From Nissolia schottii (Eukaryota > Streptophyta > Magnoliopsida > Fabales > Fabaceae): a DNA stretch of 64,000 nt. Location of the stretch: assembly GCA_003254905.1 (NCBI GenBank), contig QANU01053415.1, forward strand, positions 62,001 to 126,000, read 5' to 3'. Under the pieces are notes generated by a model that was not told where the DNA came from, did not search any database, and saw nothing but the letters and a program-made list of their open reading frames with translations. This document shows positions 44,165-55,671 of this stretch, one piece after another. Position 1 is the stretch's first letter; the number at the start of each line of letters is the position of its first letter. Made by a program: the position numbers and the translations under genes.

Positions 44165-45305
44165 TTTCTGGACCACCTTTTTTTACTTGCAATTTTTCTT
44201 TTGTTGTTTCCCTTTGTGGTTTTGAGTTCTCTTGTATGTGTGTTGCAAGACTACAACAACCAATGTAGTGAAATTTAGGATAGTATATTGATAGTGAATC
44301 TTGGATTCAGTTATCTTGTTTTGTTATTTGATGTTCTTTACAATTCAAAGTGAGATTGTTTTCAACTTTTCAATGCTTTTGAGAAATCTGAAATATCTGA
44401 AACATTTAGAGAAGTTTGTAACCCCATAATTTGCCTCCAACTTGACAAGCTCTTTTTGGTTCTCGTTTGATTTCAAATCTCATCTTTCTTTTCCTTTGGT
44501 TAGAGGGAATAATAATATAACATTGTGCTTTACTATAGGCATATGTTATGAGATCTAGTGAAAAAATAATTTAAAATTAGATAACATATTTTCACTTGTT
44601 GAATTCCTTGTGCATGTACATTTGGAAAGATTTTCAAGGTATATCTGGTGTTTACATGAGTTCATGATAAAATATAGTTATACTTTTATTAACAGAATTA
44701 AATGTATATAATTTTATTAAAATGTTTGATATAAATTTTATTAAAACAATATGTTACATATAAATTATATTACCAAAAAAAATATAAATTATATTAAACT
44801 AATAAAAAATCCTCACCGCTGATAATTAGGGTACATTATAGGAATACATTTGGTTGATGCAATGGGAAGAAAAGTGTAAAGCCATCAAGAGCAAAGGACA
44901 AGGATCTTTTCAAAGTGAGTTTCTCACTTTAGAGGATAAAATGAGACTTTCTATCTTTAAATTAATTAAGTGTCTGAAGCACCCGATTCACCAATTAACA
45001 GTAATAAGAGTAAGAAGATTCAATTAAAACTCAAACTCAACAGCAAAAGTTCGAGTACAACCAAATCATCAACAGTAAAAGCAATGAAACAGTGTCTTAA
45101 TAGCATTTAAAACGGCAATTAGAGGCATAACAGAACCAGATAACAGAACTGGAAGAAGAGCTATGAACCATCGACCTGAATTCATACCTGAAATGAACCA
45201 AGATTGGAATCAATAGCCAGAAAAGAAAAGAGAGACTCAAAAGGGAGAAGAAGAATACCATTCATACCATTTTTGCTTTCCCTAAAAGCCTTTGCTGCCT
45301 TTATG
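44165..45305. other. Intergenic between ARPC5A and the gypsy remnant
   Basis: ARPC5A 3' UTR, then AT-rich spacer. From about 44970 it may be the non-coding 3' part of the retrotransposon, but no LTR border was identified. Confidence 0.5.
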
Positions 45306-46043
45306 TCAGACGGCGTAATCCTTCAGCAGAGAATTTGGGCGTTTTGCTCTGTGGCCCATGCCCAACTCGTGTGAGTGAGTGCCCTCAGACATGTGGTCCT
45401 GCTCCCCAACAGATTTTGGCACCTCCTCAGCATTATTTCCCTCCTTTGTGGTCTTAATTACATTTCTAGTCCCTGACCTCATAACAATACTCCACCCTTT
45501 AATTTTAACCTTGTCCCCAAGGTTGTGTTGAGGGTAATGCTCCTGCAGCACTTGTAGGTCCTCCCAAGTTGCTTGCTGGTCTGAATAGTTGTCCCATCGG
45601 ATAAGTAATTGAGGAATCATTGTATTACCTCTCATTATCATTCTGGCCCCTAATATTGACTAAGGCTCAAAATTGGACATGTATTGTCAGACAGTGGGAG
45701 GTAATGGCACAGCCGCCTGAGTGGCATCTCCTTTAAACAATTTGAGCATGGATATGTGAAAAACTGGGTGTATTCTAGCTGTTTGGGGCAATAACAGCTT
45801 ATATACTACCTTGCCAACCCTCTGCATCACTGGAAAAGGGCCAAAGTATCTCAAGCTTAATTTCTGGTTGCTATGGAGGTGTAAGGAGTGTTGTTTGTGT
45901 GGTTGGAGCTTCACCAAGACCATATCTCCCTCTTTAAATTCCTTATCCCTTCTCTTCTTATCAGTCTGACATTTCTTTCGGTTTTGAGCTCTGTGCAGGC
46001 TACTCTTAACCTGTTTGAGAATTCTGTCTCTTTGGATTAGCAA
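45306..46043 (-). pseudogene. Chromovirus integrase C-terminus and chromodomain
   Basis: 46043-45687 carries the SH3-like segment (FKEGDMVLVKLQPHKQ, SLRYFGPFPV, KLLLPQTARIHPVFHIS). 45641-45306 follows in a different frame with the chromodomain-type LLIRWDNYSDQQATWED and a hydrophilic tail ending LLKDYAV. A frame break lies between the two pieces (about 45642-45686). Confidence 0.8.
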
Positions 46044-46109
46044 TTCCTGGACGGATTGGGGGTCGGTGGCATTGACTGAGTATCGTACAATGACAGGAGG
46101 ATTTCAACC

Positions 46110-46625
46110 TTAAACAACCTCAAATGGGGTCATTCCAATGCTGGTTTGGAATGCTGTGTTATACCACAGCTCAGCCCAAGCTAAAGCTTTACTCCAGGCT
46201 TTGGGGTTTTGATAGGTGTAACATCTAAGAAACATTTCTAGAATCTTATTGATAGCTTCAGTTTGTCCGTCAGACTGTGGATGATAAGCAGTGGACATCG
46301 CAAGTGTTGTGTCTTGTAGTTTAAATAGCCGCTGCCATACTTTGCTAGTAAAGACCTTATCTTGGTCGGAGACAATAGAATTAGGCATACCATGGAGTTT
46401 GACTACTCCATCAAAGAAAACCTCAGCCACTTGATTAGCAGAATAATCAGTCTTCAGAGGGATGAAATGTGCATATTTAGAGAGCCTATCCACTACCACC
46501 AATATGACAGTAAAACCATGAGACATCCTATCCACTACCACCAATATGACAGTAAAACCATGAGACATAGGTAACCCAGTAATAAATCCATTGACACATC
46601 TTCCCACACCTGATTGGGAATTGGT
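46110..46625 (-). pseudogene. Chromovirus integrase core with internal duplication
   Basis: The frame shows VVVDRLSKYAHFIPL (first catalytic Asp), SDQDKVFTS (second Asp), AYHPQSDGQTEA and ELWYNTAFQTS. A 42-bp unit (46485-46526 and 46527-46568) is tandemly doubled, so 14 residues around the first Asp occur twice. The frame ends in TAA near 46110. Confidence 0.85.
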
Positions 46626-46680
46626 AATGGTTGCAATAGACTCGTGGTGCTCGTGTTAAATGATTTTGCCTTTTGGCAAA

Positions 46681-47203
46681 TGTTAGTATCCTGTAATTCT
46701 GAACTCTACATGGGAGGAATAAGTGACTTAGCTGGAATAAATGAGGATAATAGAGAAATAACGTAGGGAATTAAATGAGAGGAATTATAGGGTGAGCACA
46801 ACAGAGAAATAATTAAAGAATTACACGGGAGGAATTATAGGGTGAGGACAGCAGAGTAATTAATCAAGGAATCGCAAGGGAGGAAGCATGGGATGAGGAC
46901 AACAAAAATTATTAAATTGGGATGACTAAGACAGATAAAATAGGAGCTGCTGCATTCACTATATATGGAGAACTAATTGATCTAAAGAAGGTAGGCAAGA
47001 ACTAAGAGGAACAAGGAAGGCTAAGGGTCCCTTAATACCCAGGCTTGTTCTTTATTTGTGCTCTTCACTTTTTCTGCATTTCTCCTTATATTACTTGTTG
47101 TTTCTAGTTCTGAGACTGAATTTCCCCACTAGAAATATCATTTCCTTCATTAATAAACAATACTTTTAGACTATAAATTTGAGTAAATACCAGGTTCCTA
47201 TCA
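46681..47203 (+). mobile_element. Solo LTR, 523 bp, inside the integrase region
   Basis: On the plus strand the element reads TGTTAGTATCC ... GGTTCCTATCA. The flanks GCAAA (46676-46680) and ACAAA (47204-47208) match at four of five positions, as expected for an ageing 5-bp duplication. A TATA-like actatatatgg lies near 46962. Its removal reconnects the zinc-finger part to the integrase core. Termini suggest a copia-type LTR. Confidence 0.75.
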
Positions 47204-47749
47204 ACAAATTTCACAGCTACTGACAAAAGCCTGAACATCTTTATGAATACCCTTCCAGAAGAAATTGCTGGAGATTCTTGCTAGAGTTCTCTTAATTCCA
47301 GCATGTCCGCCTATTTATTGGCAAAGAATGAAATTCCTTCAGAATTTGTTGGATGAGCTGCTGTTGCTGTGGAACTACTATTCTATCTTCATAAAATAGT
47401 AATCCTTGCTTGCTGTTGTACTTGTCGAGACTTTGTCGTCCTAGCAGAATTTTGTGTTTCAAATCAGAAATTTCAGGATCTTCTTGCTGGGCAATTTTAA
47501 TTTCAGTTGTTAGATTTGAAGTAGGTTGAGACCATGCCATAAAGAAAGCTGCCCTGGCGAGTGCATCTGCCGCTCTATTCTCTAGACGAAATCAAATCCC
47601 ACAAACTTATGTAGCCATGCCTGCTGCTCCAGCCTTTGAAGAGATTGATTTAATAAATGCCTCAAGCTCTGCTGATCAGTTCTTATAGTGAATTTGTGCC
47701 CCAAAAGATAATGTTTGAACTTGGAAAGTGATTCAGTGATTGCATATAA
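47204..47749 (-). pseudogene. Chromovirus RNase H end and H2C2 integrase finger
   Basis: 47749-47575 gives the RNase H end (ESLSKFKHYLLGHKF, LRHLLNQSLQR, QAWLHKFVGFD). 47540-47204 gives EDPEISDLKHKIL, LLFYEDRIVVP and the H2C2 finger beginning. At least one frameshift occurs near 47570-47590. Confidence 0.75.
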
Positions 47750-49412
47750 CTAGATTTGAACCCGCTCGATGCGCGATAAACCAAAGCTACCAAAAAGTAT
47801 CAAAGAGAGATATGTTGAGTATTATTTTTTCCAATATACAAATACATTCACAGATGCTACATCAATATTGCAAACTATAATAACTACATAGTGAAAGGGA
47901 AACGTTATTTATTATAAAAAAAAGTGAATAACAATACATGGCCTCTTTGAATAAGTTGTGGAATCTTACAGATATATGATATTGAAATGATCTTTTTTCT
48001 TTTCGGTTGACTACATCTATGTGTTTACCTTGCACTTGGCTCTTTTTTTACGCTTGCGTCACCTTTTTTAGTTTTCTTGCTTGTAGTGTTGCTTTGGACC
48101 ATTTCTTCTAAGGCTTCTTATTAAGATTGACTTTTCATCATATAAGAATGCGTTTTTTGTTACCATTTATATCATTCTTCTTCCTTCATAAATGTCATCT
48201 TAATATTGTTGTGGTGGCTTATGATTCATTCTTGTCAACCTTGTATGGTCATGGACTCCTTAAATCTAAACTGACATTACCATAAATTAGGAACATGATG
48301 TAAGAAAATATTGAAATGTTATGTTAATATAAACCTTAATAGCACCACAATGACACAACTTTGAACCTATGTATTAAAGTATTCTTATGAATTTGAAAGG
48401 AATAGATGGTAGTAAATTAGTGAAGTCCATTAAGCACACTTCTACTAATTCAGTCTTTCAGAAAACATAATCATTTTTCAATTAAAGAACTTTTCCTTTG
48501 GTCAACTCATGTTCAACCATGGATGTTCACTTCTCTGATTGCTCTACCTTTTTTGATCATTAACTTATTTTATACTCTTCCTACAATGCTATCAAAGAAA
48601 CAATTAAGGCTTGCAAAAAAATCTTCAAGGATCTAAGCGACATCTTAAATATTTTGAAGACTAAATTGGCATCACAAATATTCTTTCGAATGATCGAAAT
48701 GATCTTTGAGGAGTAAATTGATGTCCAAATCTTTTAAGAAGCTATTGAATTTGGAGGACATTCACCATGTGATTCTCTTGGTCTTAGTGGAAGAACAACA
48801 ATACATGTCTCTAGCCGGACATCTCAAACCTTATAGAAAGGGAGTAGACTTGTATGCATTTGAAAATCATGGATAGGCTTCAATTGAATACATAGGAAAT
48901 AATAAAAAAATATCAAGCATTTAGATTTTAGACACATGAAAAATTCTTGTATAGATAAAAAAATACATATACCTTTGTTTTCTATGTAAATATTAGATTA
49001 ATGTATGATAATATGTCTGTGTTGGATACCGTTGTTGAACGGTGGCAACGCGACTAATGTTAGGTGAGAAGGTGAATTAGGGAAAAGGTGGGGGTATAGG
49101 CCATCAAGGAAGGGATTTAGCAAGAAAGGAAACTAGAAAAGAAGAGAGGGACTGTAAGGTTTTAGGAAAAAAGAAAATGGAATTGTTGTATATGTTAGAG
49201 AAAATAGTGCATTCTGTCGAGGCCGAAGGAGCTCCATGATGATGCAACTTGTATTTTTTTTGGTCTCATTTAGATTGTTTTGTAACTCCAATTCAGGCCT
49301 TCATTCGTGTGCATTACTTGTTAAAGAAGGTTATGTAGATGACACGTCATCAAATTAGATGATGTGGAAGCATTCTAAATATGTGCATTAGAATTTATAT
49401 ATTATAAATAGA
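47750..49412 (-). mobile_element. Non-autonomous Helitron, 1,663 bp
   Basis: On the minus strand the element begins TCTATTTATAATATAT (49412 downward) and ends GCGCATCGAGCGGG TTCAAATCTAG (47750). That is the classic 5'-TC ... hairpin ... CTAG-3' form, with a GC-rich stem-loop ~12 bp before CTAG as in plant ATREP/Basho Helitrons. It sits between an A and a T. Closing the gap restores the RNase H codons without any duplicated bases, which is what rolling-circle insertion predicts. No Rep/helicase gene is seen. The inside is AT-rich and shows no captured gene that I can recognise. Confidence 0.85.
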
Positions 49413-50710
49413 TTCTCTTACATATGCACTTTGCTTCTGCATTCTAGGACATGGTTTCTAAGAGAAATACGCTATGGGATGGTTTTTCTGGCTGAAAACA
49501 GAACCAATCCCGTTTCCTGAGGCATCAGTCTCTAAAACAAAAGGCAATGCAAAATCCGGAAGAGCCAAGACTAGCCCTGCTGTCATAGCCTTTTTCAAGG
49601 CTTCAAATGCTAGTTCAGCCTCTTTGGTCCAAGAGAAATTTTCTTCCTGCAGCAAATCTGTTAGAGGAGAAGCAATAGTAGCATATTGCTTTACAAATCT
49701 CCTATAATATCCTGATAAGCCAAGGAAAGACCACAGTTGCTTCACATTCTTTGGTGGTGTGGCCAGTTCAACACCGCTTGTACTTTACCTTTCTCCATAG
49801 CAACCCCTTGAGCTAAAACGACATGCCCTAGGTACACTTACCTCTTCTAATCCAAAAGAGCACTTTTGGATAACTTGGCACGGAGTTGATGTTGCCTCAG
49901 CAGGCATAGCACAGCAGCTAAATGATTCACGTGTAAATTCCAGGACTTGCTATAAATAAGAATATCATCAAAGAAACCCAGCACATGTTTCCTCAAAAGC
50001 TCTTGAAAACATGATTCATTAAAGACTGAAAAGTGGCTGGGGCATTATTCATACCAAATGGCATGACAAGCCATTCACACAATCCTTGGTGTGTCTTGAA
50101 AGCAGTCCTGTATCTATCCTGGGGCTGCACTAGAACCTGACGGTATCCGGACCTCAAGTCTAACTTGGAAAAATATTAGGGCCGCCCGTGCAAGTCATCT
50201 AGCAATTCATCAATGGTAGGCATGGGAAACTTATCTTTGATTGTAATTGCATTTAGAGCTCTATAATCAGCGCAGAACCTCCAAGTACCATCCTTCTTCT
50301 TCACTAAGAGAATTGGAGATGCAAAAAGGACTAGCACTTGAGGTGATGATACTGTGCTCGAGTGGGGCTTGTTCGATTTCAATTGTCATATCATCAGTTT
50401 GCTGCTCAATCCCTGCAGTCTCTGGCTGTTGTTCTTCAATGGCATTTGTGACCCCCACCCAAAAAAGTATTTAGCATCACAAGTGAAACATTGCCCACTC
50501 ACTCTCTCTTCGCCTTTGGATCTCAACAGGTGACATGTTCCTAACATTAGCATGCTTGTTCGTGGGAGTATTAGGCTTCTTCCTCCCTGAAGGTGCAGGT
50601 AGCAGTGGTGGCAATCGTGAATCATTCGCTCGCATGCACATTTGTTGGGTTTGAAGGACCAGTGAATGCGCTCTCACCAAGGACATTGGGTTGTGAATCT
50701 CATGTTTCAA
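49413..50710 (-). pseudogene. Chromovirus gag end and reverse transcriptase
   Basis: 50710-50390 carries the end of gag and the protease linker region (PLLPAPSG, MSPVEIQRRRE, then a broken zinc-knuckle-like start). 50382-50176 has the RT entry [21 protein letters not shown] and [12 protein letters not shown]. After a stop and frameshifts, the active-site segment FFDDILIYSK appears near 49970. 49745-49458 gives FLGLSGYYRRFV, PLTDLLQ and LETDASGNGIG. The coding capacity is lost. Confidence 0.8.
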
Positions 50711-50873
50711 TCCTCCAATAAGGCAACTGACTCCATAAGATCTGTTAGCTAATGCTGTGAGTTCCGCGTTTGTACCAATTTGAACATGTCAGCGCGAGGA
50801 CAATCAATTGGGGACTCAAGGGCAGTAGAGAGGTCCTCCTCGAAATGAATCGATGCTAAGATGAGTCAGTCAG

Positions 50874-51042
50874 CATAATCCTTCCGCAAAGAATTTGGGC
50901 GTTTTGCTCTGTGGCCCCTGCCCAACTCGTCTGAGTGAGTGAGTGCCCTCAGACACGTGGCCTTGCTCCCCCAACGGATTTTGGCACCTCCTCAGCGGTA
51001 TTGCCCTCCTTTGTGGTCTTAATTACATTTCTAGTCCCGGGT
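50874..51042 (-). repeat. Second copy of the chromodomain tail
   Basis: Matches about 45316-45476 (same words: 'aatttgggcgttttgctctg', 'ccaactcgt.tgagtgagt', 'gattttggcacctcctcagc', 'cctttgtggtcttaattaca'). It lies on the gag side of the element, where the tail of the polyprotein does not belong. Confidence 0.8.
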
Positions 51043-51045
51043 CTC

Positions 51046-51297
51046 TAGGGTTGTCAAAATGAGCCCGGTTAAATGGACTGCCTGCGAATTGCAAAAGTCT
51101 ATTTAGGCCCGACCTGTTTAACCCGCCGGCCAAATTGGCCCTTTTAGTGTTAACATAGGCATAACTTGCAAATCGTTTACTCACATAAATGGACTGACCA
51201 AACATATAAAAACCGGTCTGTAAATAGTAAAAGTCCATTTAGGCCCATGGGTTAACTGGGTTAGGCCTAAATGGGTCTGGTTCATTTGACAGCTCTA
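51046..51297. mobile_element. hAT-type MITE, 252 bp, diverged
   Basis: Inverted ends TAGGGTTGTCAAAATGA and TCATTTGACAGCTCTA, with 'cccggttaaatgga' next to the left end, resemble the MITE at 60081-60403. The expected 8-bp target duplication is not recognisable. Confidence 0.6.
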
Positions 51298-51418
51298 TTG
51301 GCGTCATAAGTGTCAATAAATCTCGTTTTTCACTTTATTGATCTCAGAGTTAAACTTATTCACTTTACCGCTCACATTAGAGGATCCAAATCTAAATGCA
51401 AATAACTTCACTTGTATC

Positions 51419-51464
<46 letters not shown>

Positions 51465-52795
51465 AGCGTCCGATTGAGTAAATAATGTATTTAATTCTTT
51501 TTATAAAATTAATTTTTAAAAAGTAACTCATTAACTAAGTTGTTTTGTATATGAATATGCATAAAATAAATATTTATTTTGAGTATTCTTTTAAAAAAAT
51601 ATTTTTTTGAGAACTTAGTTAATTTAACTTCTCAAAAAGCATTAAAAATAACTTTTTTTAAAAATAATAAATTATACATTAATCCAAAATGACAAAATTG
51701 TATCATCTAAACAAATTATGATATTAATAAGATGGTACGTATATATACTTCGCTTTTAATTTTATGGCATAAATATTTGCCACTTTTTTTCATAGTGCAT
51801 GTAACTCTCTATACCACTTTTGTGTAGTGGAATATAAATGTTTATATCCATACACAAGTTTAAGATCAACTTGCAACAGGCTTGTAAGATTGAGGATTGC
51901 ACTACAACTTTCCAGCCTCTTTTGCCAAATGCCAACAACTATTTATTTCCTATTATGGATAGAATTATTTCACTAGTTTGTGCAAGAGTTATATCCTTCA
52001 CTCTTAATACATTCCTTATGACAGAGAATTCTGTACATATATTCTTCACAAAAGTCATATTAAAACAATTTTGTATACTATTTTGCTTTTTCCAACCTCA
52101 CAAAAGTCACATGCGCATGCGACCTTTTCATTGCACCTTTTTTTTACTTCCATGTGAAAACTTTCTAAAGCACATGTGGTGCAATTTCCACCACTGTCAC
52201 TAGTGGATATTATAACCATTTTACCTTTGCTAAATGACATTAATTGGTTAATTCACACGTGTAAAGTAGAATGAACAGAACCATCCAACGTTGAGTCCCA
52301 CACAATGTGACTCATCCAACCCCAGTTCCAATTATAGACCATTAAAAGAATGGGAATCTGAACAAAAGTTATAGACAAAATGATTTGTAATTTGAGACCA
52401 GAGTTCATGGGATTCCCCCCTCCCCCCTCACAAAATCTGCACAAAATCCCCACCTTTTCTGAGCAAGTTGTGTATCACAGATCCTATGAGAAAAACTATA
52501 AAAACAGACTCGGATTCCTTTTTTCCCTTCATCTTTCGAAGGCTAAACAAAAACTATTCAGCACATAGAAAACACAACCTACTTTAACATGTCACATACT
52601 TTACATATCCTAAATTTGACTAAAACAAGTTCTATCTAGGCTTGAAATATATATATAATAAGCCTAGCCTGAAGAGTTATATAATTAACCAAAGTCATAA
52701 AAACCTTAAGTCCTAGTTAAACCAAATTTCCTATTGCATTAATTCATTTCTGCTTAAAAGCCTAAAATTGCCCTTGCCTCCATCCTGAATTCACT
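51298..52795. other. Intergenic, HAT3 3' side
   Basis: AT-rich spacer with an (AT)n tract at 51421-51459. No coding signal was found. Confidence 0.6.
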
Positions 52796-55445
52796 TTATG
52801 GCTGGGAATTTGCGCCCTCGAACGGTGGTCGGTGTTGGATCGGCATTGCTGCCCAAGGGTTGACAGGAATTGGCCGCTGGATGCTATGGCCCATAGGGTT
52901 GGGCCTAGCTGGATTTGGGGCAGAGGGCACAGCGGCTGACGAGGAGGAGGATGCAGAGGAGACCGCGACGCGCTCGCACGAAGGGCACATTGTAAGAGTT
53001 GTTGGAGGGTTCATGTGCATGTAGAGCTGTGGGGATAGCTTCAATGCTCTAAGCTCTTGCACTTCCTTTTGCAACCTCCTATTCTCTTCTGTTAGATTCT
53101 CACAGCATCTCTTCAAGTATTCACAATCCACTAAAGTTTGCTTCAACTTTGTCCTGCATTATTTGAAACCTGAAGCATTGACATCATTTTCTTCCATGAC
53201 ACTATAGAAGATAAAGTAACACCCAAAAGTATTTATAAAAATAAAACCTCAAAGCACAACAATGTTATAGCATTGACATGTTTCTTAGGACAAGGATCCT
53301 CTCAATTAAGCATGTTCGAGTGAACAAAAGTGAAGGAATATCTACACTTGATCAATAAAGCGCATCATAATCATAACCTACTAAATGATTTGATGATGAA
53401 TAACTGCTCGCTTTCTCCCTTTAGAAAAACAGATTGATTTTAGAGAAGATTTTTTCCATCTAGTTTATCAGTATCTCACTTTAATCCATACCAAAAAAAC
53501 GCATCTCACTTTAATGCTCAAAATTCAAGTAATTGTCCTAACTCATGAGAAATGAATGGAACATAATGCACAAACTCAAGATTCCAAAGTTTCAAGTTTT
53601 GGCCTCCACCTCCATCATCACTAGATTACAACATGCTTGTTGCATTGTCCGATTGTCGTGTGTGCGTGCGTGCGAGCAGGCCATGCCTACGCGTGGATTG
53701 CCGTGTGTGCATGCGTGTGCGCAGGCCATGCCTGCGCGTGTTTCCACGTGTTCGATCTTTGGACATGCTGTATTTTTTAAAATTATTATTTTTAACAAAA
53801 ACATCTACATCTTTATATCTGTAATGTCTTATAAAAGTTTGTATTATTGATCAGTCTCAACTCTTAGCTCATTAACTGTCAAATTCCATTATTAAGGTTG
53901 GAACTGGGATTAGAGTTACTTAGACTAGTTTTCTCATTTCTCAACAGTTTTGATTCTTTTGAACAATACCATTCATGAGGAACAACCAAGACAAGAGAAC
54001 ACAAAATAATAATAATAATGATTATTTAGGGAATCCCAAGCTTAGTCACAGATGAGAAAACTCACCTTGCTCTTCTGTTCTGAAACCACACCTCCACCTG
54101 TCTAGGCCTCAGATTCAACTGCTTTGCCAATGCTTGCTTTTGTTTCTAAAAATAAAATAAAGAAACCCTTCCATTATTTTTCTTCTAAACCACCATAACA
54201 TACTAGATTATAATTTAAGCTTGTTCATCGCAATATCATGAATTTAATTGGTATATACACCGACAATAAAAAAAAATTATACTCATTCAATCAAATCTGT
54301 GTCATATCAACATAACAAATATGTTTAGCTCTTACGTTGCTACCGCAATAATCATGCATATAAAATAAAAAATCACAGGATGAACCACCTTATTGATCAA
54401 ATCATCCATAAACACGAAAGTCCAAATGCCAAAATTAAACAAAGGTTCAAAAATAATTCAAAACTGTGATTCAGAAAAGGCAACTTCAAAGCAACAAGAA
54501 TTAACGCTAACGTGAAATCTCACATATGCCCTTATGCCGTTACAATAAAATTACAGGAGTGCCACTGCCACACTCACCGGGTTGAGAGTGTTGTGCTCCT
54601 TGAACGTTTCTTCCAGCACGATCGCCTGTTCCTTCGAAAGCCTCAGCTTCTTCCTCGAGCTGTCGCCGTCGCCGCCGCCGCCGTCGTCCTCGTCGCTACC
54701 ACCGCCGCCGCCGCGAGAGCACGACGTCCTCTCGCCGGCCTCGTTCTCGTCCCCGATGGCCTCCCTCTCGCTCCGCTTCCCGCTGACGCTGGACACGGTG
54801 CTGTTCGGCGACGACACGCCGTTCTCGTCGTCGCACGCCGCCGTAACCGCCGTCGATAGCGGCGCCGAATTCACGTCGATTCCGCGGAGGAACGACCTCG
54901 TCTCGGAGCTCAGATCTGCCACGTCAGTTAGTTGGTTAGTGGCATTCGTGTAGTTAACAAGGACATTCAAAGTCATTTATTCTCAAGAACATGCTTTCGT
55001 TTTTAAGAAATGAAGTTTATACATTAAAAAAAAAATCAGAAAATAGAAAATAAAATAAAAAAAGGAATGAAGGAATAAAGGTTTTACAAGGTAGGAGGAG
55101 GAAAACAAAATAGGAAATGGGTCTTGATTTTTAATCCAAAACATTATAAAAAAAAAACATGAATTTTTATTTTAGCGTGTTAGACCATGAAATTTTGGAG
55201 AGAGAGAGTAGAAAATAATTAGCAAAAAGAGATGGGAGGAAGAATCACATACCATGGAAATGGAACAAGTTGTTTAAGGAAACCCTTTGGTTTGGAACCA
55301 AAGATTGAGGAGGGGGCTTATTATGCATGAGATTCACCTTCACCTTCAACAAGGGTGCTCCTTCATTATGATTATTATTTGCATTAATCCCTCCACATCC
55401 TAAGCTCAAACTCAACCCCAAACTCATATCATCTTTCTCACCCAT
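52796..55445 (-). CDS. HAT3: HD-Zip class II transcription factor, HAT3-like
   Basis: Four minus-strand exons (55253-55445, 54578-54915, 54066-54145, 52796-53153) give a 322-aa protein with GT/AG introns and agreeing phases. It starts with an LxLxL repressor (EAR) motif at Leu9-Leu15. It has [10 protein letters not shown] and [17 protein letters not shown], a homeodomain (~151-210) with recognition helix VWFQNRRA, and a leucine zipper with Leu217, 224, 231 and 238. The class II CPSCE redox motif is at 260-264. The ending, with NPWAAMP and QHRP, and the N-terminal blocks fit HAT3 better than HAT1/HAT2/HAT22. HAT3/ATHB4-type factors act as repressors in leaf polarity and shade avoidance. Exon 2 is strikingly GC-rich against an AT-rich background. 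Confidence 0.94.
53649..53745. repeat. GC-rich tandem duplication in HAT3 intron 3
   Basis: Two ~46-bp copies of a 'cgtgtgtgcgtgcgtgcg-gcaggccatgcct-cgcgtg' unit lie at about 53654-53699 and 53700-53745. The second holds a perfect 8-bp stem with a CAT loop (gcgcaggc/gcctgcgc, 53719-53737). Confidence 0.75.
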
Positions 55446-55659
55446 TTTCCTTTTTTTTTTTTTTCTCTCTCTCTGTTTCTTTAGAAAGTGTGGTGCTTGA
55501 AGAATGGGGGAAAAGCAGAGGAATGGTAATCGGGGGCAAGAAAATATGGGGGTTGGGCTAATGCTAAATTGATGGTGGCAGAGGGGAAGGGGGGGGTGTC
55601 ACAGAGCCTTTAGCTTTTTGGACAAAACAGTAAAAGGGTAGAAGGATAGATTAGATGGG

Positions 55660-55671
55660 ACTATATATATA
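55660..55671 (-). promoter_or_regulatory. TATA box of HAT3
   Basis: Minus-strand CTATATATATAG about 215 bp before the HAT3 start codon. It is flanked by long G tracts on the plus strand (55590-55596, 55731-55742, 55756-55762). Confidence 0.6.

Larger units (their letters stand above)
45306..51045 (-). mobile_element. Decayed Ty3/gypsy chromovirus, minus strand
   Basis: Reading the minus strand from right to left gives gag-like sequence (about 50870-50390), reverse transcriptase (50382-49458), RNase H (49457-47570, split by a Helitron), the H2C2 integrase finger (47540-47204), integrase core (46680-46110, separated from the finger by a solo LTR), an integrase C-terminal SH3-like domain (46043-45687), and a chromodomain-like tail (45641-45306). 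The order gag-RT-RH-INT-chromodomain defines a chromovirus. Stops and frameshifts in every part show it is inactive. No paired LTRs were found. Confidence 0.85.

Noticed and set aside
45306..46607. A host chromodomain gene
   Set aside because: Order with integrase core and SH3-like domain shows it is the retrotransposon polyprotein.
51038..51305. 8-bp target duplication for the MITE at 51 kb
   Set aside because: Flanks cgggtctc and ttggcgtc agree at only about half the positions.
54512..54953. Two plus-strand frames over 115 residues, Ala/Arg- and Ser/Pro-rich
   Set aside because: Shadows of the GC-rich HAT3 exon 2; low stop density is due to base composition.
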